DNA from: Arctopsyche grandis | Lineage: Eukaryota; Arthropoda; Insecta; Trichoptera; Hydropsychidae | DNA length: 64,000 nucleotides | Direction of reading: 5' to 3' | NCBI RefSeq assembly: GCF_051622035.1 | Contig: NC_135360.1 | Span: 33,931,206-33,995,205 of the forward strand | Shown here: piece after piece, positions 44,754 through 55,144 of the stretch | Numbering within the stretch: the first letter of the stretch is position 1 | Layout of the letters: each line of letters begins with the position of its first letter | Program-made: the position numbers and the translations under genes | The notes under the pieces: generated by a model | The model's input: only the letters and a program-made list of their open reading frames with translations | Databases searched by the model: none | What the model was told of the DNA's origin: nothing

Positions 44754-45410
44754 TGTAACGAACGGATTTACGCGCGCTTATCTGATCTCGCGAGTTGATG
44801 CAGAGGGCATTTACGTCGTTCTTCCAAGGGTCGGGTTCTATGGAAACGTGGACTAACCTTGGGATAGTGTTATGTATATAGTCGGGGAGGTTTCTGACTG
44901 CAAATCGGCTTCGTTGGAGCACCGCTGGTCGGGTCACAGCAGCGGGAGGGGGAGGCAGGAGACAAACTCCGTACTGCCTCGTGTGGACACAAGATGGCGA
45001 TCTCTGGGCGTCTTTGAAGACGCTCGGCGGAGATGCTGGATAGGTAGGTCCTTCCCGGACGACGGCTGGCAGCAGAGAGAAGAGGCTCTGCGGTCCTCTG
45101 GTCGGTCCTCTCACGACTGAGGTGTTTCCGGGAACGGCGTGAGGAATGCAGGGGACGTTGTGCTGGAACTCAGGGGAGGGAGTGATGCTACACTCGACCT
45201 CAAAGCGGTTCTTCAGCACTGATGGTGGATCTCTGGGCCCCGTCTACCCCTGGATACGTGCACAGGAGAGATCTTTCTTCGACGGGCGATCACGGGTGAG
45301 ATAGGCTCGCTCTACATGCGCGCGCGCCTATAAGGCTTTTTCCTGGGTGGCCACTCGAAATAAAAGGCGAGTGTTGCCCTATGGGACGATGGGGAGAACG
45401 TTGCGTTACA
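44754..45410 (+). mobile_element. Solo LTR of a retrotransposon (657 bp)
   Basis: The sequence starts TGTAACGAACG and ends CGTTGCGTTACA, so it has short inverted termini TGTAACG/CGTTACA, and it is flanked by a 4-bp duplication CTTT (44750-44753 and 45411-45414). It has a TATA-like CTATAAGG near 45329 and an AATAAA signal near 45359, in plus orientation. No gag or pol is attached, so it is a solo LTR left by recombination, probably of the Gypsy type. The open frame across it is not a gene. Confidence 0.8.
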
Positions 45411-45506
45411 CTTTTTTATTGTTAGCCTTAGTGGGCGTGATTTTCTTTCTTTTGAGTATATATTTGTGTGTATATATACACAATATATATTTGTATAATA
45501 TATATT

Positions 45507-45539
<33 letters not shown>

Positions 45540-46266
45540 AATATATATATTATATTTGTATAATATAATATATACAATATATATATAATATATATTTGTG
45601 TGTATATATACACAATGTTTTAATTAAATTTCTAAATATCATAATTTATTTTTAAATTAAATTTTAACATTGAAAACACATCGAAGTTTCTATGACGATT
45701 CGATATATGTATTTTCAATTATTACAAGTTCATAATAAAATGACGAATTCACTTTTAGATACCGTCCATACTAAAGATGATTATTCATAATGATTCTTAG
45801 ATCTGTCTGTAACGCGATAGATTTAATAACGACAAGGATTTCTTTAATGAATGATATTAGAAACTTTTTATTTCAGTAGACGGTGAACGAAATGTTAATG
45901 AAATAAATTATTTTAGTCACCGCTTTGTCCATGTTACATATATATATAATTGGTATTAGTAATCACTGGCTTTGATTCGGAATAATGTTTCATTTAAATG
46001 TTGACTTTGCGATGGAGAGTCATAAACAGACAAACTAATACCGATCATTTGTATGTATTAAAGAAACCCTTGTCGTTATTAAATCTGTTGTTATTAAGCT
46101 ATATCGTTTTCAAACCGTGGTAGGTCCGAGTTCGGGGAGAAGTAGCAGCTGTAGATCCGCAGACCCGCCAGTTCATGTTTTTATTAAGTATTTTAATCAT
46201 GTCTTTTTCCACTCACCCGCTTTCTCTGCAGTAACGCCTGTCTAAATTCCTCGCACCGTCCGCTTC
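45411..46266. other. Intergenic AT-rich DNA with (TA)n arrays
   Basis: The segment contains imperfect TA-rich microsatellites at 45460-45615, in which ATATTTGTGTGTATATATAC occurs twice. The rest is AT-rich DNA with no supported gene. The last ~130 bp before 46267 are probably the decayed downstream part of the LINE described next. Confidence 0.5.
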
Positions 46267-46907
46267 CTAAACGATGAGCAGCACTCCGGCCCGCCTTCCC
46301 GCAACCTTCCGAATGACGTCCTCCAGGACGCCTCCGCTGCTCTTTCCTCCTGCAAGACGCAAGATGAGAGTATCCTTTGCTCCTCTTCGAATGGAGCGGA
46401 TAACTGGTTGCTTCTCTTCGCCCTTTTTTTGATTCGCTTCGTTCACCGCCTTTAGAATGCCCGCGTAAGAGAACGGAGTGTCAACTTTGACCTGTGAGCC
46501 TGTGGGCCCGATCACAATTGCCTCCGTCCTGAACTTGGGCTTTTTGGGTTTCAGCGGTGGGGGCGCGTTCTCTTTCTTCTTCTTTATTTTTTTTCCTCCT
46601 TGGGTGTGGACCTGTCTTCGTCCTCCATTGGCAAATTGCTGGAAGCCACTTTCGTCCTCAGTGTTCCTCTCCTCCTTTCCTTTTTGGGGAGTTTCCGCTG
46701 CTCTTGCCTTTGGATCTCCCATTCAGCATCTTCGGTCAGGGCACACGCATCTATCGTTGCCACTGGCACGTTCTTGATAGTGATTGTAGCATCACTGTCA
46801 TTTCTCTCCTCTTCCATCGACTTTATCACCAAGTTGTAGATTTCAGTTATCTTTTCTGTAACCAGCGACCGTGTGTTAGAGAGCAGTAGCTTTATGAGTT
46901 CGTCCAT
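46267..46907 (-). pseudogene. R1/Jockey-like LINE ORF1 (Gag-like), frameshifted
   Basis: Two overlapping minus-strand frames, 46584-46907 and 46267-46722, read as one Gag-like ORF1 broken by a frameshift near 46720. The N-terminal part is an acidic helical segment (MDELIKLLLSNTRSLVTEKI). The C-terminal part is Lys/Pro-rich, then EAIVIGPTGSQVKVDTPFSY and PVIRSIRRGAKDTLILRLAG, matching the region before the zinc knuckles of R1- or Jockey-type ORF1 proteins. It stops before any CCHC knuckle. No reverse transcriptase follows, so this is a truncated copy. Confidence 0.7.
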
Positions 46908-47490
46908 TTCCTTTAAGATTTCTTCAAAAGCCTCCCTTTTGGGCCCCTTAAACTCGAAATTACTGCTTACAATATTGCAATTGCCGCTTCTACCAGCGTT
47001 GGTGTCACATCTGTGTTAGAGTCTGTGGCGGCTCGCTATACGACATGGTCGAGTTTGGTCACCTTCCTGCGAGTGGGGACCAACTCGACTATGTTCTGAG
47101 TAGCTACCTCACTCTGCCTTCAGCTGTCATAAATAAAGCACGTGCATCAACATGCCAGTCGTCTCATTCGTTCATCCCCCATAAGTCCGCCAACTCGCTC
47201 ACTGTCCTGTCCTCAACTATCGGAAAAGGACTACCGCTGGGAGCTTCCATCTCCTTTGTCGGTGAACGTCCTAATCGCGAGCTTCTTTTAAAGGTAAATT
47301 TTTCTTCGGCCATTTTTTTAAGTGTTGGTTTTTTTCACAACAATTTTTATTTTGATTTGTTTTTTTTTGTTCATCTTTCTCCATTTTTGCTCCCACGACA
47401 AGCTAGGGAAAAAAGGGGTATATCCGATCAGAGCCCCACATAATCGGATAAGCATTGATACTCCACAGGGTCGGCTGGCACTCTGGAGAT
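46908..47490. other. Intergenic DNA, possibly LINE 5' end and zinc-finger gene upstream region
   Basis: About 580 bp upstream of the LINE ORF1 start on the minus strand and upstream of the zinc-finger gene on the plus strand. It may be the LINE's 5' UTR. I recognise no conserved protein in its open frames. Confidence 0.35.
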
Positions 47491-47694
47491 GGTTCGGTGA
47501 TTACTGGTCACAAATTACTCGTCACAAAGTCACTAAAATCTCTATAACGGAACATCTGGCAGCCGAAAAGTCCATCATACTAACGATAACTATCATAGTA
47601 ACGAGAACTTGAGTGCCAAATATTGTGCATTCGTGATTTTCATGGCAAAAATTGTCTTTGTGACCACCCCAATGTGACGAATAGTCCAATTACC
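47491..47694. mobile_element. Foldback element family F, copy 3 (8-bp target duplication)
   Basis: The left end GGTTCGGTGATTACTGGTCA matches the terminus of copies 44252-44595 and 49293-49502. The right end, as reverse complement, reads GGTAATTGGACTATTCGTCA, resembling the other terminus. A perfect 8-bp duplication CTGGAGAT flanks it (47483-47490 and 47695-47702). The interior (204 bp in all) is more diverged than in the other copies. It lies about 170 bp upstream of the zinc-finger start codon. Confidence 0.65.
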
Positions 47695-47864
47695 CTGGAG
47701 ATAGCCCCCCAGGTACTGGCCGTAAACCAAGGTGCTAAGGCCGTAAATGAGGTATATATCGCGAATGCAAACGCTCTCTGGCGATCGATATGTGAACGAC
47801 CTCAGTGAAGCCCAGTCCATCTGTTGCGACGAGCCAGTCGTTGGCCAGATTAAATAACGGGACG

Positions 47865-49297
47865 ATGGAGTGTAGGCTTTGTCTTGGATCAGCTCCGGCC
47901 GACACTTCCGTCTCGATCTTCGGCGATTCTCATCCAGAGCGTCTGGAGCAACGCATTCGGACCTGCTGTCAAATTCAGGTCGGTTGCTTCTTACACGTTA
48001 CAACTATTGTGAACCCATTTGGTTAATCTTCTCACCGCTCAATCCTACTGTTTTTCATCTGCAGGTTAAAAGGGGCGACGGGCTGCCGGACACGGTCTGT
48101 CTTTCGTGTAAGACCAATCTGGAATTGTTAATCGGCTTTCGAAAGGCTTGTATTCGAAGCAACGAAACGTCTCAACTGAGGTTAGATGATTGTTCGAAGA
48201 TCAAGACTGAAGAAATTTTGTTGGAAGATGTAATACGGGACGATGAGCCTTCATTACCGACAATTCACCAAAATAATTGTGAGATTAGTTCACATACATT
48301 TCTCAGTAAATCTAAACTTGTTTTACATAATATAGAAAAGCCGTTCAAATGTGGCATTTGTTTCAAATCATTTACTCGAAAATCTAAACTTGTGTCACAT
48401 GAAAAATCGCATACTAGAATAAAACCACACAAATGTGACATTTGTTTAAAATCATATGCTAATAAAAGAAATCTTGTGATACATGAAAAATTACACACTG
48501 AGATAAAAACATGTACATGTGACATTTGTTTAAAATCGTTTACTCAAAAATATGATCTTGTGTTACATTTAAAATCTCACACGGGAGAAAAGCCTTTCAA
48601 GTGTGAAATTTGTTTAAAATCATTTTCTCGAAAATATAGCCTTGTGTTGCATGAAAAATTGCACACTGGGATAAAACCAAATAACTGTGACATTTGTTCA
48701 AAATCATTTACTCGAAAATCTAATCTTGTGGTACATTTAAGGTCTCACACGGGAGAAAAGCCTTACAAGTGTGAAATTTGTTTCAAATCATTTACTCAAA
48801 AATCTAGCCTTATGACACATGAAAAATCGCATACTGGAATAAAATCATACAAATGTGATATTTGTTTAAAACCATTTATTCATAAACGTAGCCTCCTGAT
48901 ACATTTAAGATCCCACACGGGGGAAAAGCCTTACAAGTGTGACATTTGTTCAAAATCATTCACTCGAAAATGTGATCTTGTGGTACATTTAAGGTCTCAC
49001 ACGGGGGAAAAGCCTCACAAGTGTGAAATTTGTTTCAAATCATTTACTCAAAAATCTAGCCTCAAGACACATAAAAATACACATTCTGAGATCAAAAATT
49101 CACATAAAAAATTGCACACTGGGATACAATACAAATGTGATATTTGTTCAAAATCATTTACTCGAAAATCTAGCTTTGTGACACATAAAAGAATGCATGC
49201 TGGGATAAAACCACACAAATGTGATATTTGTTTAAAGTCATTTACTCGAAAATATTACTTAATGGTTCATAAAAAATTGCATACTGAGATACGGTAA
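47865..49297 (+). CDS. ZAD-C2H2 zinc-finger protein, two exons
   Basis: Exon 1 is 47865-47978 and exon 2 is 48065-49297 (CAG|GTCGGT donor, TCTGCAG acceptor, phase 0), giving 448 residues. The N-terminus (CRLCLGSAPADTSV, then VCLSCKTNLELL) has the paired CxxC motifs of a ZAD domain, an insect-specific dimerisation module. After an acidic linker come eleven C2H2 fingers with C-x2-C...H-x3-H spacing and TGEKP-type linkers, plus one degenerate finger near residues 375-385. Such proteins are nuclear DNA-binding regulators, often fast-evolving. The stop codon (49295-49297) lies inside foldback element 49293-49502. I chose the start because MECRLC puts the first ZAD cysteines at the N-terminus, as is usual. 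Confidence 0.9.
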
Positions 49298-49502
49298 ACG
49301 GACTACTAGTCAAATGTGAACCAGTCAAATGTGAACCGGTCACACGTGATCACCCGTCACACTAAAACTGGTCACACCATAAAATCGGTCAACCAGTTTT
49401 CTCGTGACCGATTTTAGGGTGTGACCAGTTTTAGTGTGACGGATGATCACGTGTGACCGATCTAGAGCGACCGGTTCACATTTGACTAGTAATCACCGAA
49501 CC
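49293..49502. mobile_element. Foldback element family F, copy 2, at the zinc-finger stop
   Basis: A 210-bp copy starting GGTAAACGGACTACTAGTCA and ending ATCACCGAACC, closely similar to 44252-44595 but lacking most internal reiterations. The flanks CTGAGATAC (49284-49292) and CTGAAATTA (49503-49511) agree at 6 of 9 positions, consistent with a decayed target duplication. The TAA stop of the zinc-finger gene is bases 3-5 of the element. Confidence 0.8.
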
Positions 49503-49879
49503 CTGAAATTATAAATTTTATGCCCTAATATTTTTTGAATATTTTTGAAAACTTCGCAATAGTATTCCACAACAAAGGATTAACACCCTCGGATTACATA
49601 CAAATACCCCTTGACGCTTTTTTGTGGAATTCTATTGCGTTAGTTCTTCTTGAGCATGAAAGTTTAGATGTCTCGAGAGTGCATTTATCCGACCTGACTT
49701 TTATAAATAGATTATTTTTACTTAAATGTGATTGAATCTTTATAGATACATCTTTGAATTACATCATAGAATCTTTGTATAGTAATATTCAATCTGAGGA
49801 ATTATATTTTGATGTAAATAAAAAAAATGCATACAATTAAAGCAGCTTTATTAACCTTTATTATATACTATACTATTTA
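49503..49879. other. Downstream of the zinc-finger gene; nothing coding recognised
   Basis: Roughly 375 bp, AT-rich, probably original 3' UTR sequence separated from the coding region by the foldback insertion. AATAAA-like words occur near 49819. The small frame at 49535-49735 has no recognisable domain. Confidence 0.35.
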
Positions 49880-50148
49880 GCCAGCAGTTTGGCTTAATGG
49901 TAGCGTATATATTTAGCACCACTGAGATCGATGGTTCGACTCGTCAAACTGCTGGTTAGATTTGGGGATTTTGTGACTCCTAATAATAATCCATAGATGT
50001 CTCTATGATTATTATTTCTGTATTGTATTCGATGTTTATTGAACGTACTGTATATGTTGTCTGACCGTTCTCGTACACTCGTCGCATTGGAGCGATCTGT
50101 AATGACGAGTGTACATTGATTGTAATGAAAATAAAAATAAAAAACTAG
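49880..50148 (+). mobile_element. tRNA-derived SINE
   Basis: RNA polymerase III A box TGGCTTAATGG (49890-49900) and B box GGTTCGACTC (49933-49942) with a spacing of about 32 nt. A tRNA-unrelated body and an A-rich tail (AAAATAAAAATAAAAA) near 50130-50148 follow. The outer bases CCAGCAGTTT and AACTGCTGG can pair, but no canonical tRNA arms exist. I assign it as a SINE rather than a tRNA gene. Target duplication is not clear. Confidence 0.7.
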
Positions 50149-50610
50149 TTTTATGCCTGTTGAAATTTCAACAGGTGCAATTTAAAATAAAGTTACAATG
50201 TGAATAGTAATAATTAATCGGAATCGGAACTGAAACAGTAATTTTAAAAGTAAACTAAATAATTCATGTGTAAGGTCGAAGACAACATTTACTGTAAAGC
50301 CACTGTATACAAAAGTTTAGCTATTATAATAAGTTTACAAAATGTAATATTTTCCGATTATAAATAAACGGTAATTGACCTTGTAACGTTGAATATTATT
50401 TCACATACATAATGTGCATTTACCACACATTTTCTGGGCGAGACGATAGCCGAGTACGTTCGCGCTGATGTAATTTTTAATTGTTAAATATCAAAACAAA
50501 ACAAAAAATGGTTCAAAACCTCGCTAAATAAAATTATTATAATTACATATTTTTATATGGCGAGAATGAAATTTTCAATTAATGTTTAAAAAAAAAGGAC
50601 AATTTGAAAT
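50149..50610. other. Intergenic AT-rich DNA
   Basis: No gene is seen. A short tRNA-like word (ATAGCCGAGT) near 50448 may be another SINE scrap, too short to assign. Confidence 0.35.
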
Positions 50611-50720
50611 CGGACCATGGCGTAATCGGTTAACTCCCAACTCGAATATACCTAAAAGAGGATATTTGTGCTGAGAGGCCACTGGTTCGAGACTGCGAAT
50701 GAATTTATACAAAGTTTAGG
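50611..50720 (+). mobile_element. Second tRNA-derived SINE head
   Basis: A box TGGCGTAATCGG at 50618-50629 and B box GGTTCGAGAC at 50684-50693, separated by a longer spacer that could represent a variable arm. It differs in sequence from the SINE at 49880. The body beyond 50720 is short and degraded. Confidence 0.5.
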
Positions 50721-50799
50721 CTTTTTATCGATTTATTATGTTCGGCTAGCGTTAGGACACACACACAGATTACCGTCTTTATATATAACATATATATAA

Positions 50800-51378
50800 T
50801 TATTATTCCAAGAGCTATTCGACTTCTCAATGAAATCGTTGCTGCTGTCCCTGAATGTGATATTTTCCACCTTGGGGAGCGTAGATTATCGGATGATATC
50901 TTAACATATTTATCTGGTAACCTGCGCTCATCATTACTTTCTTAATTTGAATGTGATGAATGAGTGGAATCTTAATCTACTCTCTTCCATTTGGGCCTCG
51001 CTTTGATTTTATTTTTTATTCATATTTTGTTTTATTTTATTTTACTTTTTCTTTCTCCTTTGTATATTTTTATATACTATTTTAATTTTGTTCAGTGTAA
51101 ACAAAGAATGGGATTTATGGATTTTATTCTTAATTTTTACACTTTTGTTATTTTTTTTTTTCTCTCTGAATGATGTATTATTTTCCTTTTGTTATTTTTT
51201 TTTATTATTTTATTTTACCATGTTTTCTGCTTTTGCTTTTTTCCTTTATTTACAGTTTACTTGTTTTTTATATCATGTTTTTATATCTTTTTCAAATGTA
51301 GGCCATTGTGGCGCATTAGGTTCTTCCTGTAATGCCACAATGGTCCAAAACTATTAAATAAATAAATAAATAAATTAT
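50800..51378 (+). mobile_element. 3' end of a LINE with (AAAT)n tail
   Basis: The first part encodes a C-terminal piece of a reverse transcriptase ORF (PRAIRLLNEIVAAVPECDIF-like, ending shortly after SGNLRSSLLS at a stop near 50945). A T-rich 3' UTR follows. It ends in a hairpin word (GCCATTGTGGCGCATTAGG ... GCCACAATGG) and a tail of AAAT repeats at 51355-51376. This is a classic 5'-truncated non-LTR insertion. Confidence 0.6.
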
Positions 51379-51700
51379 ATATTTTTCAACTACATATGTA
51401 TGTACATACAATACTGTTGGAAGAATAGTTTCTTTAAAAGTCTTTCATATACATATGTACATACATATACATATGTAATCATAATATTAGCTTAATACTA
51501 CAGGCTGCTCCCAGCATAAGGTATGTCTTATATCTACATCCAGACACCACACCGACATCATCGAACAGCGTCTCAATTCGATAATCATAAACTTCACCTA
51601 TAAGGCTACTAAATTAAATATAAAAAATGTTGACTAATCTTCCTTTAAAATTGCGGTTACTGAAGAGTTTTTGATGAATATTTGAACCCAAACATTAAAC
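51379..51700. other. Intergenic DNA, nothing recognised
   Basis: About 320 bp with ACATACATATGTA-type microsatellite words and no supported gene. Confidence 0.4.
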
Positions 51701-51719
51701 ATTGTTTGAATCTCCAGAA

Positions 51720-52030
51720 GTTATCCAGATCAATTCAGATCAGAAATATATCCAGAAGTTTTCTCAGATCAATTCGTATCTCAATTTACACATGTACTTT
51801 TATTAATAAAGAAAGACCTTTCTGAAACAATAACCATAGGGCAATTTTCAGAATTCCTTATTACCAAGTATGGTTATTTGGTTAGTGCTTTTTCGGAAGT
51901 ATACATATACCGCATTCGTGTTATTTTTTACTCTTCCGGTATCTGTGGCTAGTGTGGAAAGCAGGGGCATCATTTCAGCACAAAAATTTTGACCAGTAAG
52001 GAATGACTTTCTAGGGGGGGGGGGGGGGGG
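51720..52030 (+). pseudogene. hAT/ZMYM-type transposase C-terminal relic
   Basis: Broken frames encode a segment resembling the hAT dimerisation region, including FTLPVSVASVESRGIISAQK at about 51930-51992, preceded in another frame by FSDQFVSQFTHVLLLIKKDL. At least one frameshift separates them. A 17-nt G run (52014-52030) follows at once, as in the relic at 18550-19748. It is non-functional. Confidence 0.6.
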
Positions 52031-53364
52031 ATTATATAAAAAAAATTTGTATATAAATAATTTTAAAGGATAAACGAGTGTTAATTATCTGATAGTGATC
52101 TAAAGAATTTCAATATTCTAATTTTGTTGGTTTATTATTTTAATTCACATTCATAATAATATATTAAACAACGTGGGTAGTCCCGCTAATGGGGGCCATA
52201 AATGCAGGTAGTGAAAAACTATTTCGGTTTTCTTGAACCTAGGAAAATTATTAATATGTCGGAAAAAGATATCTTTAGTAGCCAAATATTTATTAATGTT
52301 TGAAGAATACATAGAAAAAATTCAAAAAGTTACAGGCTGATGAAGTGAGGGGACTCAAAAAAATGGTGCGCCCTGGTTGACACGATTCCAACCCTCCTAG
52401 TAATTTAAAAGCAAATTAATTCTTAATCCAAACAAATGCTGCTATAGCACGAACTACGGAAAAGTCAATCAAAATTTTTTTTTTGTAAAATAGCGGCTGT
52501 CTGAAAAAAAAAGTCTTTTTTACCAGTTCTTTTGACTTCCGAATTTTTTAAAAATAGTAAAAATAGAAATTTTGTCATATGTAGTTCTAGTTCGTGCGAT
52601 AGAGGAATGTATAGAGAAGGCTCACACCAAATTTCAGGTAAATTGGTTCAGTAGAACTTGAGATATCATGTCAACCGTCTTGAAAAAAGTAGTTTCGAGA
52701 AGAACGCGTTTAAAGTTTAGGGTAAAGTTACGCGCCGGTTAGATGCCACCTCACTAAAACAGCTATATCTCCGAAAATAATTTGAATTTTGAAAAATCCT
52801 CTTAAGGACATATTCTTAAAGGTCTACGCTTTGGAAATATGAAAGAAAAAAAATCGATTTTTTCAAATTTCTAGACTAGAATACCCTCTTAAAAGGGCTG
52901 GACACCAGCGCTTTGTCCATACAAACGTATTAGACTTCTCCCTTCCTCAATTATGGCACTAGAGAAATTATTTTTTAATATGCTATGGATATTCACCATT
53001 TGGATGCATCTATCGTTTTATTTTTGCATTAGTTATTTTTTATAGGAGCTAGGAGCCGCCAAACATCTATAAAATCGCCTCTTTTTTATACCAACGAAAA
53101 GAGTCCAGCGTGCTTATTTAACGGTCGATTTAAAAAAAAATACTCGCATAGTTGCACAGAAAATATCTTTCTCATACCGATGATGATTTTTTTTTTAAAT
53201 TGGTCCAGTTTTGGGGGAGAAAATAGGAGAATACGAAACCTCGATTTTGTCGATTTAAAATACGTATTATCTGGTCGAAGCGCAACTGTCGCATTCACTC
53301 AATATATATATCGAAGAAAAGAACGGCAACAACATTAAGGTTTCGGGTGTACAGCCCTCTTAAT
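52031..53364. other. Intergenic repetitive-looking DNA upstream of the P450 fragment
   Basis: No coding exon is recognised. Words such as TTTCAGGTAAATTGGTTCAG at 52635 and poly-A-rich stretches suggest an old repeat, but I find no ends. In particular I see no upstream P450 exons here, so the broken copy that follows is partial. Confidence 0.35.
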
Positions 53365-54453
53365 GATACTATGATGGTCGCCAACATGTGGAGTTATCAT
53401 ATGGATCCAGAAATCTGGGGAGATCCCGAGATATCCAGTCCTGAACGATTTTTAGACAATAATGGTCAACTTGTAAAGAAAGATAAATCGCTTCCTTTTG
53501 GTACAGGTAATAAAATACAAGAATTTACATCGATTACTCAATAAATATAGCTAAAACTTGAAACAAATTAATAATCAAATAAAACCATCTGTTACCTGTA
53601 TGTATGCACATATTAGCATTAAAGTTTGCAATCATTCAATTTTTAATAAAGATTATCTATTATGAAGATAATCTTAATGCACAATTAATAAGACTGCTTA
53701 GCTCATTACTCATGTTTCTTTGAAAATACTGCGCTGGAGAAACTTTTGCACGACAAACTATGTTCCTGGTGTTTTCAGCACTTTTGCATAATTTCATAAT
53801 AACATATCCGGCTTCACCTGTATGGAATAACGCCTCGAATACTAACCTTTCCAAGCTCCAAGTAATACAAAATAAGTCCCTAAAAATAATTTATAATACA
53901 CCCATATATACTAACTTGAAAAAACTGCATGCCATAAATAATATTCCGTTTGTTACATACATTACTAACCAGTAGATTCTATGACAGAATCACTAATAAC
54001 CATACTAACACACTTGTGAAGAGTCTCGGTGATTACAACAAAATGTCTATACCCTTCAGGTATAACACACAGATTACCTAAACACAATCTGCTTTAGGTC
54101 ATCGACTTTAGACAGTCTTTAATTAATATTATGTATTAGATGTATTATGAACATTTATAAGGATTGTAAATAGGTTTTTGAGCTCTTTTTCCTAATATGC
54201 TGTAGATTAACATTAGAATAATATAATACTATGATTACTAACCAAATTAAATTAAATTGTAAAATAGAAAATGATCAGTAGATCAGTAGCTATTAAAATA
54301 GATATAAGATGTATTGTGAACATAATTTCGTAATAATAAAAAGCATTTAAAAATCAAAATAATAACATATCCAAAGCAAAAATGTATTCCAAAACTGTTA
54401 CCAGAAATCATCACCTCAGCTGAAAACTTTTGGGTGCGTTTAGTTTCTCGAAA
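53365..54453 (+). pseudogene. Partial cytochrome P450 duplicate (last two exons), interrupted by a LINE
   Basis: Positions 53365-53506 (142 bp) match the eighth exon of the intact gene downstream (58633-58774, also 142 bp), reading [20 protein letters not shown]. The acceptor AG before it has become AT. The last exon is matched by about 53722-53809 ([20 protein letters not shown]) and, after a LINE insertion, by 54373-54453. Its acceptor AG is also lost, a 2-bp deletion falls just before the heme cysteine, and the normal stop is mutated. No equivalents of exons 1-7 are visible. It is a non-functional tandem duplicate remnant. Confidence 0.85.
53810..54358 (+). mobile_element. 5'-truncated Jockey-like LINE inserted in the P450 pseudogene
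   Basis: The 549-bp insertion is bounded by a perfect 14-bp duplication ATAATAACATATCC (53796-53809 and 54359-54372). Its 5' part encodes the C-terminus of a reverse transcriptase ORF (NTNLSKLQVIQNKSLKIIYN, HAINNIPFVTYI) with a frameshift. It has an A-rich 3' end (AATAATAAAAAGCATTTAAA). It is in the same orientation as the P450 exons. Confidence 0.88.
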
Positions 54454-55144
54454 ATTATACCTATTTCTACTAAAACTTTTGAGATATAAACCTATGAATT
54501 TCATACTATATTTTTTATGTCTTATTGTTTTAAATTTATAATACTAAATCCTATCTGTTTTCTATTGAATGTATCAGTTAATAAAAATCATATCCAAGCC
54601 AGTAACAGTTTTTAGACGTTTATGTTGGTTCAAAAGATGTCTCTTTTGCATTGTGTATTTTATTTATGCATTCATAATTTATATTTGTATATTAAATTTA
54701 GCTACGAAATTCAAAATTAAACATGGTTGCTCTCAAAATGTGATTAAAATGACCTATTTTGCAACAAATCGAAATATTTAATGTATAAAACTATTATATG
54801 TGCGTAGATAAGTGACCGTAATAATTGAATATAGCTTTTTGATAACTTTTATACATAAATTCCTGGATTTAATTTAAAACAATATTTGCTGTTATTATTG
54901 AAAGTCTTAAATATAGTGGTTCCTCATTGAAATTTCCAGTTAAACCAGTTTCCTTAAGCGCCATGACAGCGCTTCGGTTTTTTTTTTTGTAGATTTATAA
55001 TATGCAATGCAATCGTTTGTTTGTTTGGAACATTCGAAGATTTACGATTCAGTTTTACATAACAACTACATACGTGTACAAGTATCGCATCTGTTGTGAC
55101 TATTATTTGCCAAAGGAAAACAATAAATAACTCTAAATCTTGAG
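54454..55144. promoter_or_regulatory. Intergenic region upstream of the intact P450 gene
   Basis: About 690 bp between the broken copy and the intact gene's start codon. It is AT-rich with no exon seen. It must contain the promoter, but I can assign no specific TATA or initiator site. The start context is GAGATGTTT. Confidence 0.4.

Noticed and set aside
44746-45219. 157-codon minus-strand frame
   Set aside because: It lies entirely within the solo LTR 44754-45410 and on the opposite strand to its promoter signals.
49880-49955. Possible tRNA gene
   Set aside because: Polymerase III boxes are present, but no cloverleaf with normal D, anticodon and T arms can be drawn, and a SINE body with an A-rich tail follows.
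53365-53506. Alternative eighth exon for the intact P450
   Set aside because: It lies upstream of the P450 start codon, its acceptor AG is lost, and the matching last-exon copy nearby is broken.
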